Source of the DNA: an uncultured Fidelibacterota bacterium
GTDB taxonomy: Bacteria > Fidelibacterota > Marinisomatia > Marinisomatales > TCS55
NCBI GenBank assembly: GCA_913009735.1
Contig: CAJVYU010000020.1
Span: 1-38,451 of the forward strand
Length of the DNA stretch: 38,451 nt
Reading direction: 5' to 3'
Part shown: positions 15,237 to 24,755 of the stretch, piece after piece
Layout: the number at the start of each line of letters is the position of its first letter
How positions within the stretch are numbered: position 1 is the stretch's first letter
The notes under the pieces: generated by a model
What the model was told of the DNA's origin: nothing
Database searches by the model: none
Seen by the model: only the letters and a program-made list of their open reading frames with translations
Translations under genes and position numbers: made by a program

Positions 15237-16487
15237 TTATTCTGATTCACGAAATATCCCCCCCCCCAATGCACTAAATTTATTTTCAATTCGTTCATAA
15301 CCCCGGTCAATGTGATAAATCCGACTAACATCCGTCCTCCCTTCAGCCATTAAACCACCTAAAATCAATGAAGCACTCGCCCGAATATCTGTGGACATGA
15401 CATTGGCACCTTTTAGCGTTGTCACCCCTTTGATAGTTGCCACATTTTCATGTAAAGTGATATCGGCACCCAAACGGTTGAGTTCAGGAACATGAGAAAA
15501 TCGATCATGATACACAGTATCCATTATGATTGATTTTCCTGATGCACTGCACATTAATGCTATCCATTGGGCTTGAAGATCTGTTGGAAATCCCGGGTAT
15601 ACATTTGTCGTAACATTAACCGGTTTAATTTCATTTGCTTTAATAATGTGGATTTTATCTTCACCCACGTTTATACTTGCACCACATTCCTCCAATTTAT
15701 CCAACACAGATTGAAGGTGACCCACTTTTACATTATTTAGAGTAATATCCCCCAATGCTGCCCCGGCGATCAAGAATGTCCCTGCTTCGATTCGGTCTGG
15801 TATTACGGTAATCTCTGTTGGTTTTAATTCTTTGACGCCCTCAATAGATAATATAGTCGTCCCCAAACCGGAGATTTTGGCGCCCATCAGATTTAACATT
15901 TCACATAATTGTACAATATCCGGTTCTCGTGCCGCATTTTCTATTATGGACATTCCATTGGCAAGGACAGCAGCCATCACTACATTCCCAGTGGCGCCTA
16001 CGGAAGGATATTTAAATTTGATTTTCGCTCCTTTAAGAGATGGTCCGGATGCGTTTATATATCCTTGGTCTAATTCAATTTCAGCACCCAGTTTTTCCAT
16101 CCCCATTAAATGAAAATCAACAGGACGCGGCCCCCATGCACATCCTCCCGGCATCGAAACTTTTACATTTCCAAAACGACCCAGCAGCGGACCCATAATA
16201 TAAAAAGAGGCTCGCATTGTTTTGACTAAATCGTACGGTGCCACAAGATTATTGACGGTCGAAGCATCAATCGTTAATGTTCCGTTAGTAAATTCAACGC
16301 CGGCACCAACAATCTCTAATAACCTGACCATCGTGCGCGTGTCCCGGAGATCTGGAACTTTATTGATGGTGGTAACGCCGTCAGTCAACAGGGCGGCTGT
16401 CATCATTGGGAGCACAGCATTTTTTGCCCCACTTATTTCCACTGTACCGCTTAACGGTTTTTGGCCATAAATGACGAATTTATCCAC
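15237..16487 (-). CDS. murA: UDP-N-acetylglucosamine 1-carboxyvinyltransferase
   Basis: First committed enzyme of peptidoglycan synthesis, 416 residues. K22 lies in SGAKNAVLPMM and the catalytic, fosfomycin-reactive cysteine is C116 in MPGGCAWGPRPVDFH; the later YPGFPTDLQAQ and RASASLILGGL motifs are also present. Near the 3' end, codons for GGG (ALGGGIF) lie in a run of ten C on the plus strand (15258-15267), a potential slippage site in an AT-rich gene. The start overlaps recN by eight bases. Confidence 0.97.
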   Translation of the reverse strand: MDKFVIYGQKPLSGTVEISGAKNAVLPMMTAALLTDGVTTINKVPDLRDTRTMVRLLEIVGAGVEFTNGTLTIDASTVNNLVAPYDLVKTMRASFYIMGPLLGRFGNVKVSMPGGCAWGPRPVDFHLMGMEKLGAEIELDQGYINASGPSLKGAKIKFKYPSVGATGNVVMAAVLANGMSIIENAAREPDIVQLCEMLNLMGAKISGLGTTILSIEGVKELKPTEITVIPDRIEAGTFLIAGAALGDITLNNVKVGHLQSVLDKLEECGASINVGEDKIHIIKANEIKPVNVTTNVYPGFPTDLQAQWIALMCSASGKSIIMDTVYHDRFSHVPELNRLGADITLHENVATIKGVTTLKGANVMSTDIRASASLILGGLMAEGRTDVSRIYHIDRGYERIENKFSALGGGIFRESE

Positions 16488-18135
16488 GGGCTCCTCTTAA
16501 AATACTTTTTGCTGAATGTAATGAGTCCGTTGTTAATGTTGTGCCGCTAAATAATTGTGCAATGGCATGGATTTTCTCTTCATCGTTTAAATATGTCATT
16601 TGGACCATTGTTCTACCCTCTTTTTGTTTTTTAGAAATGTGTAAGTGATGTTGAGCCTTTGCTGCAATTTGTGGTAAATGCGTTACGCAAAATATTTGCT
16701 TTTCTTTAGCTAATCCCGCTAACGATTCTGCAACTTTTTCAGCAGTAACACCTGATATACCCGCATCAATTTCATCAAACACCAACGTTTCAACAGGATC
16801 TACTTCCTGGAAAATAGTCTTAATTGCTAACATAATTCTCGAAACTTCACCTCCGGATGCAACATCCGTTAATGGCTTAACAGCTTCACCTGGATTTGCA
16901 CTCAAATAAAATTCAATGTTATCAAACCCTTTCGGGCTGTACTTCACTGATTGATCTTTTAGTGAAATATCGGAATTTTCATCAAGATCAATTTTAACAT
17001 TAACTTCAAATGTAGCCTTTGGAATATTCAAGACAGCCAGTTCATTTTTAATTTTGTTACTTAAATCCGGGATGGCTTTTATTCTCTCTTCATGCAGATG
17101 ATTTGCAATAGAAAGATATTCAGATCTCAAATGCTTGATTTGATCTTCTAATTCACTGATTTCTTTTCCCATATTTTGAAAGGTATTTATCTCTGATTCA
17201 ATCGATTGACGATAAATCATTACCGCTTCGAGCGTTCCCCCGTATTTTCTTTTTAGTCCTTCAACCTCCAACAATCTTGCTTCTACTTTCTCCAATCGTT
17301 TTTCATCATGATCAATTCCAGAAGCATATTGTCGTAAACCGTGAGATGCATCCATAAGCGCAGTCATTGATTCTTCAATGGCTGCAGCATAAGATTGCAA
17401 TTTTCCATCAATGGAAACTAATGCAGCCAACTCTTTGGATATATCGGATAATTCGTTATAAAGTGATTGGTCCTGTTCAGTCAAACGATTATTCATTTTA
17501 TTGGCAGTCGAAATTAATTTATCTGCATGTTTTAATTTTTTGTATTCGTTATGAAGCCTGTTATCTTCATCCGTTTCCGGACTAATGAAATCAATTTCCC
17601 GGAGTTGAAAAGAAATGAGTTCTTTTCTATCAGCTGCCTGTAGTCGATTTGAGAGTATCTTTTTTAATTTCTGCTTCGATTTAATAAGATCATTAAAAAT
17701 GGTTTCTAATAGAGCCACTTTATTCTTCAATTTTGCATATGTATCAAGAAAATCAATATGCGTTTCTTTTTTCATGATATACTGTTGTTCATGTTGTCCG
17801 TGAAAATCTGCAATTGTATTTAATTTAACTTTATATTCATCCATATTCATCGGTTCATCTTCTAAAAATGATCGACTTCGCCCTGAAACATTAATAATTT
17901 TTCGGCAGGTAATATTTCGGCCGTTTTGAATAGCACCAATTTCGACAATCGCCTTTTCTTCGCCGCTGCGGACATCTGTCCCTTTTACACTTCCACCTAA
18001 AGCAGAACGGATTGCAGACAATAAAATGGATTTTCCAGAACCCGTTTCACCGGTAATAACCGTTAGTCCTTTTTTGAAATCCAGCTCAATGTCATCAAAG
18101 ATGGCAAAGTTTTTTATGGAAATATTGCTAATCAT
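16480..18135 (-). CDS. recN: DNA repair protein RecN
   Basis: SMC-like ATPase for double-strand-break repair, 551 residues. Walker A is TGETGSGKSILLSAI near residue 35, the DFHGQHEQQYIM motif marks the RecN family, a central coiled coil spans roughly residues 150-360, and the C-terminal head has the ASGGEVSRIMLAIK signature and ETLVFDEIDAGISG Walker B. Length agrees with bacterial RecN. Its start overlaps vanZ by eight bases, making it part of the dense minus-strand run. Confidence 0.97.
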   Translation of the reverse strand: MISNISIKNFAIFDDIELDFKKGLTVITGETGSGKSILLSAIRSALGGSVKGTDVRSGEEKAIVEIGAIQNGRNITCRKIINVSGRSRSFLEDEPMNMDEYKVKLNTIADFHGQHEQQYIMKKETHIDFLDTYAKLKNKVALLETIFNDLIKSKQKLKKILSNRLQAADRKELISFQLREIDFISPETDEDNRLHNEYKKLKHADKLISTANKMNNRLTEQDQSLYNELSDISKELAALVSIDGKLQSYAAAIEESMTALMDASHGLRQYASGIDHDEKRLEKVEARLLEVEGLKRKYGGTLEAVMIYRQSIESEINTFQNMGKEISELEDQIKHLRSEYLSIANHLHEERIKAIPDLSNKIKNELAVLNIPKATFEVNVKIDLDENSDISLKDQSVKYSPKGFDNIEFYLSANPGEAVKPLTDVASGGEVSRIMLAIKTIFQEVDPVETLVFDEIDAGISGVTAEKVAESLAGLAKEKQIFCVTHLPQIAAKAQHHLHISKKQKEGRTMVQMTYLNDEEKIHAIAQLFSGTTLTTDSLHSAKSILRGARG

Positions 18136-18502
18136 GATCTTTTAATGATCGGAAATATACAGTAGTAATCACTATCGTCATTCCAAGAAGATCGGCAATA
18201 ACGTCAAAAACACTGGGCGATCGTCCAGGGATAAATGATTGAAAGATTTCATCCATAATGGCAAATAATATCAAACCGATAATAAGGGACTTTGAAAATT
18301 TCTTAAAACTTAGATATGCTAAAATAGCCAGAATGAAATATTCAGTCATATGAAGCAATTTATCGGGCGATAATATAATAATCTTCGGCATCGAGCGTCC
18401 GGGGATACTGGATGCAGCCAATATGGCGATCAAATACAAGCCAAACGCAATACGATATATTTTTTGATTATTCAATTTCACGAAGAATTCCCGGTAACTC
18501 AT
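18128..18502 (-). CDS. VanZ-like family membrane protein
   Basis: A small membrane protein of about 124 residues with four hydrophobic helices and the VanZ-like signature: SSIPGRSMPK, then SPDKLLHMTEYFILAILAY and the acidic-amphipathic DEIFQSFIPGRSPSVFDVIAD. VanZ confers low-level teicoplanin resistance in enterococci, but most homologues have unknown roles. The ATG at 18502 overlaps nnr by 35 bases; a GTG at 18481 or TTG at 18475 are alternative starts. Assignment to family is good, function unknown. Confidence 0.85.
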   Translation of the reverse strand: MSYREFFVKLNNQKIYRIAFGLYLIAILAASSIPGRSMPKIIILSPDKLLHMTEYFILAILAYLSFKKFSKSLIIGLILFAIMDEIFQSFIPGRSPSVFDVIADLLGMTIVITTVYFRSLKDHD

Positions 18503-19985
18503 TCAATAAATCAGAAGCTATCAAACCGCGATGCCCTTTTGTTTCAACTATTCTATCTGCTGTTAAACTATGAATATTCACTCCTGTTTGTGCAGCGGTA
18601 AAAATGTCAACACCTTGGGAAATAAGTGTTCCTATGATTCCGGTAAGCACGTCCCCCATCCCCGCCGTCGCCATACCCGGATTCCCTGATGTATTCACGA
18701 CAGCATTATCCATGTATAATATGATAGTTGGCGCGTTTTTTAATACAAGCACTCCGGGAAATGACTCCATGAAATCCTCTATGACTGTTGGGAATTCATC
18801 ATTAAAAATATCTCGAGAGATGTTCAGAAGCCTGCAAAATTCTCCTTCATGTGGTGTTATAATGAATGGGGCTTTAATATGTTTAAATAATTCGGTTTTT
18901 CTATCAAATACTCGTAATGCATCCGCATCAATCACCAATGGTTTCGGTGAGTTTAACATCACTTTTTCAGCCAACTGCGTGGTGGCTTCATTATCGCCAA
19001 GACCGGGGCCGATTATAATTGTATCACACCAATCAAATTTTGAAGATATTTTTTCATAACTTTCTTCAATCAAATATCCATACCCATTATCATCGCAACC
19101 TAATGTCATCCCCTCAATGATTGTTTTTTCATAAATATCTTCAATAGAAGCCGGAGCACAGGTCACGGTCAAACCGGCGCCAGAACGCAACGCACCAAAT
19201 GTGCTTAATACTGCTGCTCCTGTCATGCCCTTTGAACCTGCAACAATCAATATTTTACCTTGGTTGTGCTTATAAGTGTCAACACTCACCTTTGGCAAGC
19301 CATCCATTAATCTGATTTGTTCAAATGTTGACCAATGAAAACCATCAAGATCATCCGCCACGTCCGGGAAGCCAATATCGACAACATTAATTTTACCGGA
19401 AAATTCAGGACCATGTTTCAAATGCAGACCCAACTTTGAAAAACCCATCGTGACAGTTGTCGATGCTTTAACCGTATGATGAGACACTGAACCATTATTT
19501 CCATCCAATCCTGTTGGACAATCCACAGATAAAACAGAACAATTTTGATTATTAATCCATTGAGTCCATTTCGAAATGTTTTCTTTTAATTCTCCTTTTA
19601 TCCCCGTTCCAAGAATTGCATCAATAATAAGATCGCATTTTGCATCTATAGGAATTTCAGAATCATATTCAATAGGGATACCCATTTCCTGACATTGTTG
19701 ATGAAAATGAGCTGCATCGTCTATGATTTCATTTTCATCGATTATACTGTATAAATGAACATGGTAATCAGTTAAATGGATTGCCGCTGCAAAACCGTCG
19801 CCCCCATTGTTTCCTTTCCCGCATAAAATGATAATTCTTGGATCATGAATTTCTGCCAGCATTGAAATGGCTTCGCTGGCGATTGCCTTCCCGGCAGCTC
19901 CCATAAGATCCACACCAAGGATTCCATGCTCATCCATTGAAATTCGATCCAAGAGCCGCGATTGTTTTGTGGTCAATAGTTTCAT
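18468..19985 (-). CDS. nnr: Bifunctional NAD(P)H-hydrate epimerase / ADP-dependent dehydratase
   Basis: Metabolite-repair enzyme that restores hydrated NAD(P)H. The N-terminal YjeF_N epimerase half (about residues 1-215) has LCGKGNNGGDGFAAA and IIDAILGTGIKGEL. The C-terminal ribokinase-like dehydratase half has LIVAGSKGMTGAAVLS, FIITPHEGEFCRLL and the NPGMATAGMGDVLTGIIG active-site loop. At 505 residues it is complete. It overlaps acpS by four bases. A separate epimerase-only copy lies at 31047-31835, so the window carries two epimerase genes. Confidence 0.95.
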   Translation of the reverse strand: MKLLTTKQSRLLDRISMDEHGILGVDLMGAAGKAIASEAISMLAEIHDPRIIILCGKGNNGGDGFAAAIHLTDYHVHLYSIIDENEIIDDAAHFHQQCQEMGIPIEYDSEIPIDAKCDLIIDAILGTGIKGELKENISKWTQWINNQNCSVLSVDCPTGLDGNNGSVSHHTVKASTTVTMGFSKLGLHLKHGPEFSGKINVVDIGFPDVADDLDGFHWSTFEQIRLMDGLPKVSVDTYKHNQGKILIVAGSKGMTGAAVLSTFGALRSGAGLTVTCAPASIEDIYEKTIIEGMTLGCDDNGYGYLIEESYEKISSKFDWCDTIIIGPGLGDNEATTQLAEKVMLNSPKPLVIDADALRVFDRKTELFKHIKAPFIITPHEGEFCRLLNISRDIFNDEFPTVIEDFMESFPGVLVLKNAPTIILYMDNAVVNTSGNPGMATAGMGDVLTGIIGTLISQGVDIFTAAQTGVNIHSLTADRIVETKGHRGLIASDLLNELPGILREIE

Positions 19986-20353
19986 TCTTTTATCACGACA
20001 GCAAAAGCGATTGCTATTTCATTGGTATGGGAAATAGATACTTTACATTGCAATGTTTCAAATCTTTCACCATTCAGATTAATAATAGGAGCCCCATCTT
20101 CATCGGCGATGATTTCCATGTCTGTCCAGCCAATGGGGGTTTTGATGCCCGAAGTCATTAATGCTTTTTTAATAGCTTCTTTAGCGGCAAAACGACCTGC
20201 AAAATGAATTTCGGGGTTGGCTTTTTCCTGGCAATAGGATTGTTCTTTGGGAGTATATGTCCTAGAGATAAAACGATCTGGATGGGAATTCACTAATTCC
20301 CGAATTCGGGCAATGTCTACAATGTCCGTTCCAATATAGACATCAGGTGGCAT
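19982..20353 (-). CDS. acpS: Holo-[acyl-carrier-protein] synthase
   Basis: Transfers phosphopantetheine from CoA to acyl carrier protein. At 123 residues it matches AcpS. The metal-binding D10 lies in GTDIVDIARIREL, and the second motif FAGRFAAKEAIKKAL carries the Glu ligand and Lys. The C-terminal ISHTNEIAIAFAVV strand is typical. It overlaps both neighbours (11 bases with the HAD gene upstream and four with nnr downstream), indicating one transcript. Confidence 0.95.
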   Translation of the reverse strand: MPPDVYIGTDIVDIARIRELVNSHPDRFISRTYTPKEQSYCQEKANPEIHFAGRFAAKEAIKKALMTSGIKTPIGWTDMEIIADEDGAPIINLNGERFETLQCKVSISHTNEIAIAFAVVIKE

Positions 20354-21026
20354 TTAATTCTTTTACAATGTCAACGATTTGATGAATATCATCCACATCC
20401 CAATCTGCACCGGAGTCAATCGTATCAAATGTATCACCGTAGCGCGCAAAAATAGTTTTCATACCCAATTGTTTTGCACCTTCAACGTCCCGCTCAGGCC
20501 AGTCGCCAACCATGAGTGTGTTTTCAGCTGCGCATATCAGTTTTTCCAGCGCCATCTTAAATGGGATAGGTGAGGGTTTTCGTGCTCCGGTATCGTCAAA
20601 TGTCAGGACAACATCAAATACATGGTGGAGATTCAAATAGTACAAGCGCATCCAGGCTTCCCGGCTGGGTGCATCAGAAACAACCGCCAGTTTTATACCC
20701 ATTTTAACTAACGCCATCAGTGTACTATTTACATTTGGATATACTTGCAGATTCGCTTCCCGCGCTCTTCGATATGATACAATTCCGGCTGCAAGTATTT
20801 TATTATCGACAGAGCCAATTGTGTCGACTAGAAATTCGTCAAAGATATGTTGATTTTCCCAGCCCCGCTCATTGTACATCTCAATGATTTTATTGTAAGA
20901 TTTTTTTCCATCAACCTCCAAACCGGCTTCTCGCATACCGGTAATAGCTGCCTTCACAGCATATTCCTTCATTTTCATGAAGTCCAGTAATGTATTATCG
21001 AGGTCGAATATGACCGCGTGTATCAT
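20343..21026 (-). CDS. HAD-superfamily hydrolase
   Basis: Haloacid-dehalogenase-like phosphatase, 227 residues. Motif I is FDLDNTLLDF near the N-terminus, motif II VVSDAPS, motif III the Lys of ARKPSPIPF, and motif IV GDWPERDVEGAK. The helical cap between motifs I and II identifies subclass I, close to phosphoglycolate phosphatase or pyrophosphatase PpaX types; the substrate is not determinable here. It shares a transcript with acpS by an 11-base overlap. Confidence 0.88.
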   Translation of the reverse strand: MIHAVIFDLDNTLLDFMKMKEYAVKAAITGMREAGLEVDGKKSYNKIIEMYNERGWENQHIFDEFLVDTIGSVDNKILAAGIVSYRRAREANLQVYPNVNSTLMALVKMGIKLAVVSDAPSREAWMRLYYLNLHHVFDVVLTFDDTGARKPSPIPFKMALEKLICAAENTLMVGDWPERDVEGAKQLGMKTIFARYGDTFDTIDSGADWDVDDIHQIVDIVKELNAT

Positions 21027-21061
21027 AGGGAGAAGTTAAGTGAAATGATATTTATGAAAAA

Positions 21062-22366
21062 TTATTTCTGGTACTTTTTTGGATTGCGAACTTTATCAAG
21101 TTCATATTCAGCACTTTTACGCCATGAACGATCATTTCGTGCTTTTTCCAAGGCATTTTCAGCAGCACGTTTACTGCCTTTGCCACCACACCATTCTGCA
21201 ATACCCAGCTCTAACCAGCCTCCACCAAAATTCGGTTTAATATCTGTACAACTTCGCGCAGCACGTTTTGCATTTTCGCAATCGTTGGTTGCGTTGTAAA
21301 CAACTGCCAAATGAAACCAAGACATATAACTTTTTTTATTAAGCGATGTCGCCATTTCCAAATTTGAAATAGCTAAATCAAATTGATCTTGTTCAGAGTA
21401 TATGATACCCAAACTTAAATATCCTTTTGCATATTGAGGATTAACCTGAATGGCTGTATTCAAAACACTGATCGCTTCATCATATTTTTTCTGATCGATA
21501 TATATATCTCCCATGGCACCATAGGCTTTATCATACCCCGGATTAATATCAACTGCTGATTGCAAAGACTCCAATGCGCCTTTAATATCTCCATTTGCTT
21601 TTTGGGATAGTGCTAACGCATAATATCCTTTGTAAAAACTAGGCGCATACTCTAATGCTTTTTTATAATGCTCAATAGCTAACGTGCGATTACCCATTTT
21701 GGATTGAATAACGCCAATTTGATAATGGGCCTGATAAAATGATTCATCTATTTCCAATACGTTTTCATATGCTTTTAAAGCACCTTCCAGATCACGACGT
21801 CGATAACTAGTGTTCCCTTCATTGAACCTATTTTTTGCGACATTTGAAATGGCAGTTCGGGCATTTTCATGTTGAGGATTTAGTTCAAGTGTTTTTTTGA
21901 AATGGGCAACAGCTGCAGGGAAATCACGCTCACGAAACTTTACCAAACCCATACTGTAATCTGCTTCGGAAAAGAATGGAAATTTCTCCAAAACGATCCG
22001 ATAAGATTCATACGCGCCCTCCAGGTCTCCGTTCTGAAGATTGCGCTGACCATCTGCCATAAGGGTATTAATCTCGTTCAACCGGTCAAATTCATCACGG
22101 TACTCTTGGTTTTCCGGATCTGTATCGATCGCATTGCGAATATATTCTTGTGTTTTCGTCATATCACCCATTCGTAAATAGACTTTTGAAAGCAAAATCA
22201 TCACAGGTGCAAAAGTTGGATCTGCCTGCAATGCCTGTTCTAAAGCTATTCTTGCACCTTCCAAGTCATTACTATCCAGCATGGCTTGTCCATCCTGCAT
22301 TAATGCCTCAGGAGTTTGTGCACCGATAATCGTAACTAATATGAGTGATAAAATTAATTTCTGCAT
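21062..22366 (-). CDS. Secreted tetratricopeptide-repeat protein
   Basis: A protein of about 434 residues with an N-terminal signal peptide (MQKLILSLILVTIIGAQ) and about ten TPR repeats, recognisable as recurrent A-x-G-Y/D-A and P-x-x-A...G units such as YDEAISVLNTAIQVNPQYAKG. I place the start at 22366, because an upstream in-frame ATG at 22426 would run into the tRNA-Leu gene and lacks a signal sequence. The protein is likely periplasmic or outer-membrane-associated and acts as a protein-interaction scaffold. The partner is unknown. Confidence 0.85.
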   Translation of the reverse strand: MQKLILSLILVTIIGAQTPEALMQDGQAMLDSNDLEGARIALEQALQADPTFAPVMILLSKVYLRMGDMTKTQEYIRNAIDTDPENQEYRDEFDRLNEINTLMADGQRNLQNGDLEGAYESYRIVLEKFPFFSEADYSMGLVKFRERDFPAAVAHFKKTLELNPQHENARTAISNVAKNRFNEGNTSYRRRDLEGALKAYENVLEIDESFYQAHYQIGVIQSKMGNRTLAIEHYKKALEYAPSFYKGYYALALSQKANGDIKGALESLQSAVDINPGYDKAYGAMGDIYIDQKKYDEAISVLNTAIQVNPQYAKGYLSLGIIYSEQDQFDLAISNLEMATSLNKKSYMSWFHLAVVYNATNDCENAKRAARSCTDIKPNFGGGWLELGIAEWCGGKGSKRAAENALEKARNDRSWRKSAEYELDKVRNPKKYQK

Positions 22367-22385
22367 AGTTTCTTTCTTTTCTTTG

Positions 22386-22469
22386 TGCCGAAGGCCGGAC
22401 TCGAACCGGCACGAGGTTTCCCCCACTGCCCCCTCAAGACAGCGTGTCTACCAGTTCCACCACTTCGGC
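22386..22469 (-). tRNA. tRNA-Leu(GAG)
   Basis: 84-nt class II tRNA on the minus strand, with acceptor stem GCCGAAG pairing to CTTCGGC, a TTGAGGG anticodon loop (GAG at 22433-22435), an enlarged variable arm (AGTGGGGGAAACCTC) and a GGTTCGAGTCC T-arm. The 3' CCA is not encoded. It sits within the run of minus-strand genes, 3 bases after secG and 19 before the TPR start, so it is probably processed from a shared transcript. Confidence 0.95.
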
Positions 22470-22472
22470 TTT

Positions 22473-22799
22473 TTATTCGAGATTATCCAATTCTTGAGAG
22501 CCAGGTAATGATAAATCCAAAACCCGTTCATCGGCATCTTGCTTAAGTAAAGATTTTGTCTCAACGGTTGTCGGTGTACTGAAAAGACCAATGATCAATG
22601 CCAGGGACATAAATCCAATGGCAAGGTAAATAGTCGCTTTGCTTAGAATGGTGGCTGTTCCTCGTCCACCAAAAACCGCGTTTGTCATACCGCCGCCAAT
22701 TGAGCCGGCCAAACCACCGCCTTGACTGGCCTGCATAAGAATAACACCGATAAGCAATAAACAAATAATGGTATGTATAGCTATTAAAAATCCAACCAC
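22473..22799 (-). CDS. secG: Preprotein translocase subunit SecG
   Basis: SecYEG subunit of the Sec translocon, about 108 residues. Two helices flank the conserved cytoplasmic loop: IICLLLIGVILMQASQGGG, then GLAGSIGGGMTNAVFGGRG, then a second helix LAIGFMSLALIIGLF. An upstream ATG at 22850 would overlap tpiA by 50 bases and add an atypical basic leader. The GTG at 22799, two bases past the tpiA stop and with AAGGA about 8 bases upstream, fits better. The acidic C-terminal tail is longer than E. coli's. Confidence 0.9.
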   Translation of the reverse strand: MVGFLIAIHTIICLLLIGVILMQASQGGGLAGSIGGGMTNAVFGGRGTATILSKATIYLAIGFMSLALIIGLFSTPTTVETKSLLKQDADERVLDLSLPGSQELDNLE

Positions 22800-22800
22800 G

Positions 22801-23571
22801 TTAATTATCCTTTTTAATATGTGTTTCTGTTTGATTAATGATCGAAACAAATTCTTCCGCGTCTAAACTTGCGCCACCAATCAAAAAACCGTCAACTTCG
22901 TTAATATTTAGTAATTCATTCACGTTACTGCTCTTAACTGATCCTCCATAGAGGATTGAAATATTTTCTTTCACGCCTATTGATTCAATAACGTTCCTGA
23001 CTGTTTTATGCGCTTCATCAATCTGTTCCGGTTCAGCTCTTTCACCTGTTCCAATAGCCCATATCGGTTCATAAGCAAAAATTATTTTACTTAAATCTCC
23101 TGCGGCAACATTCTCTAATCCGTTATTAAGTTGATTTTCGAGAACAGTCAATGTATCATTATTTTTTCGATCTACCAGGGTTTCTCCAATACACAATATA
23201 GGAGTCAACCCGCTTGATAACGCTTTTTGTACCTTCATATTAACATTTTTATCTGTTTCACCAAAAAGCTGTCTTCGTTCAGAATGACCAATGATGACAT
23301 GGGATATTCCGGAAGACGTTAACATTGTTGCAGAGATTTCTCCGGTATAGGCACCGCTCTCTTCCCAATGAAGATTTTGCGCACCAAGATCATACGGAGA
23401 ATTCTTGAGCAATTCATTCATGTAAAATAGCGTCAAAAATGGCGGGCAGAATATAACTTTCGACGTAGGGATTTCCAAAAGCAAATTGTTGAATTTTTCA
23501 ATGAAGATTTTACTCTCATCAATTGTCTTGTTCATTTTCCAATTTGCTGCTATGATATATTTTTTATTCAT
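22801..23571 (-). CDS. tpiA: Triosephosphate isomerase
   Basis: Glycolytic TIM-barrel enzyme, 256 residues. Catalytic residues are visible: K12 region (AANWKMNKT), histidine in VIIGHSERR, and Glu in FAYEPIWAIGTG; the phosphate-binding YGGSVKSSN and DGFLIGGASL motifs follow. It overlaps pgk by four bases, and pgk-tpiA-secG is a familiar gene order. Confidence 0.98.
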   Translation of the reverse strand: MNKKYIIAANWKMNKTIDESKIFIEKFNNLLLEIPTSKVIFCPPFLTLFYMNELLKNSPYDLGAQNLHWEESGAYTGEISATMLTSSGISHVIIGHSERRQLFGETDKNVNMKVQKALSSGLTPILCIGETLVDRKNNDTLTVLENQLNNGLENVAAGDLSKIIFAYEPIWAIGTGERAEPEQIDEAHKTVRNVIESIGVKENISILYGGSVKSSNVNELLNINEVDGFLIGGASLDAEEFVSIINQTETHIKKDN

Positions 23572-24755
23572 GTTAACTCCAATGCTTTAAATGCGGGTAA
23601 AAATTCACCACTTAATAGTTCTAAAGATGCGCCGCCTCCAGTGGAAACATGCGACACATCATTTTGAAATCGAAAAGTACGAATAGCTGCAGCTGTATCT
23701 CCGCCGCCAACAATAGTTATTGCACCTTTTTCAGTCACTTCAGCCAATTTTGCAGCCAGCTCTTTTGAACCGGTTGCAAAATCTTCGTTTTCAAATACGC
23801 CCATGGGACCATTCCATAAAATAGTATTTGATTGGTCAATGTATTGTTTGAAAATCGAAATTGTTTTGGGTCCTATATCCAATCCCATCATATCTGACGG
23901 AATGTTTCTATTGGAAAAAACACCTTCCGATTTTCCATCAATATTTTTAGCACATGCAAAATCTAACGGTAGCACAACCTTAACATTACTTTCTTTTGAA
24001 GATTGAATTATTTGACGTGCACTTTCTATCATTCCATCATCGACCAATGAGTTGCCAACTTCCTTCCCTTTTGCTTTTAAAAAAGTGAAGGCCATGCCAC
24101 CGCCAATTAATATTGTATCGGCTTTATTTAAAAACCGGTTAATCAAAGATAACTTTGTATCAATTTTTGCACCACCCAGTATCAATGTTACCGGACGATT
24201 AGGATGATCAAATGATCCTTTTAAAAACCGGTATTCTTTTTCCATTAACAATCCCATCCCCTTTTGTTTGAAATGACTTACAATTCCAACATTTGAGGCA
24301 TGAGCTCTATGGGCTGTACCGAAAGCATCATTAATAAACACATCTCCATGTTTTGACAATAACATGGAAAAATGAAGATCATTAGCGGTTTCTTCTTCAT
24401 AAAACCGGAGGTTTTCCAAAAGATGAACTTCACCGTTGCTGATTCCTAAAGAAGTATCCCGGGCATCCTCGCTAACACAGTCATCCGAAAACTTAATAGG
24501 CATTTCCAGAAGATCGGCCAAAGATTCTCCCACCGGAATCAAGCTTAAATTTTTATCTACTTTCCCTTTAGGTCTGCCAAGGTGGGACATCAATACAACA
24601 CCTGCACCTTGATTTAAACAATGATCAATTGTAGGCAATGCTGACCGTATTCGAAAATCATCCGTAACACGGCCATGATTTAATGGCACATTAAAATCGA
24701 CTCGTATCAAAATACGCTTGTTTTTTAGATCAAATTTATTGAGAGTTTTAATCAT
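23568..24755 (-). CDS. pgk: Phosphoglycerate kinase
   Basis: Glycolytic kinase that makes ATP from 1,3-bisphosphoglycerate, 395 residues. Substrate motif RVDFNVPLNHG near residue 18, MSHLGRPKG, and the C-domain nucleotide site (LILGGAKIDTKL, and near the end IVGGGDTAAAI with STGGGASLELLSG). Full length. The gene precedes tpiA with overlap and directly follows comF. Confidence 0.98.
   Translation of the reverse strand: MIKTLNKFDLKNKRILIRVDFNVPLNHGRVTDDFRIRSALPTIDHCLNQGAGVVLMSHLGRPKGKVDKNLSLIPVGESLADLLEMPIKFSDDCVSEDARDTSLGISNGEVHLLENLRFYEEETANDLHFSMLLSKHGDVFINDAFGTAHRAHASNVGIVSHFKQKGMGLLMEKEYRFLKGSFDHPNRPVTLILGGAKIDTKLSLINRFLNKADTILIGGGMAFTFLKAKGKEVGNSLVDDGMIESARQIIQSSKESNVKVVLPLDFACAKNIDGKSEGVFSNRNIPSDMMGLDIGPKTISIFKQYIDQSNTILWNGPMGVFENEDFATGSKELAAKLAEVTEKGAITIVGGGDTAAAIRTFRFQNDVSHVSTGGGASLELLSGEFLPAFKALELT

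Noticed and set aside
22367-22426. Longer N-terminus of the TPR protein
   Set aside because: The extra 20 residues are translated tRNA-Leu sequence; the signal peptide begins at 22366.
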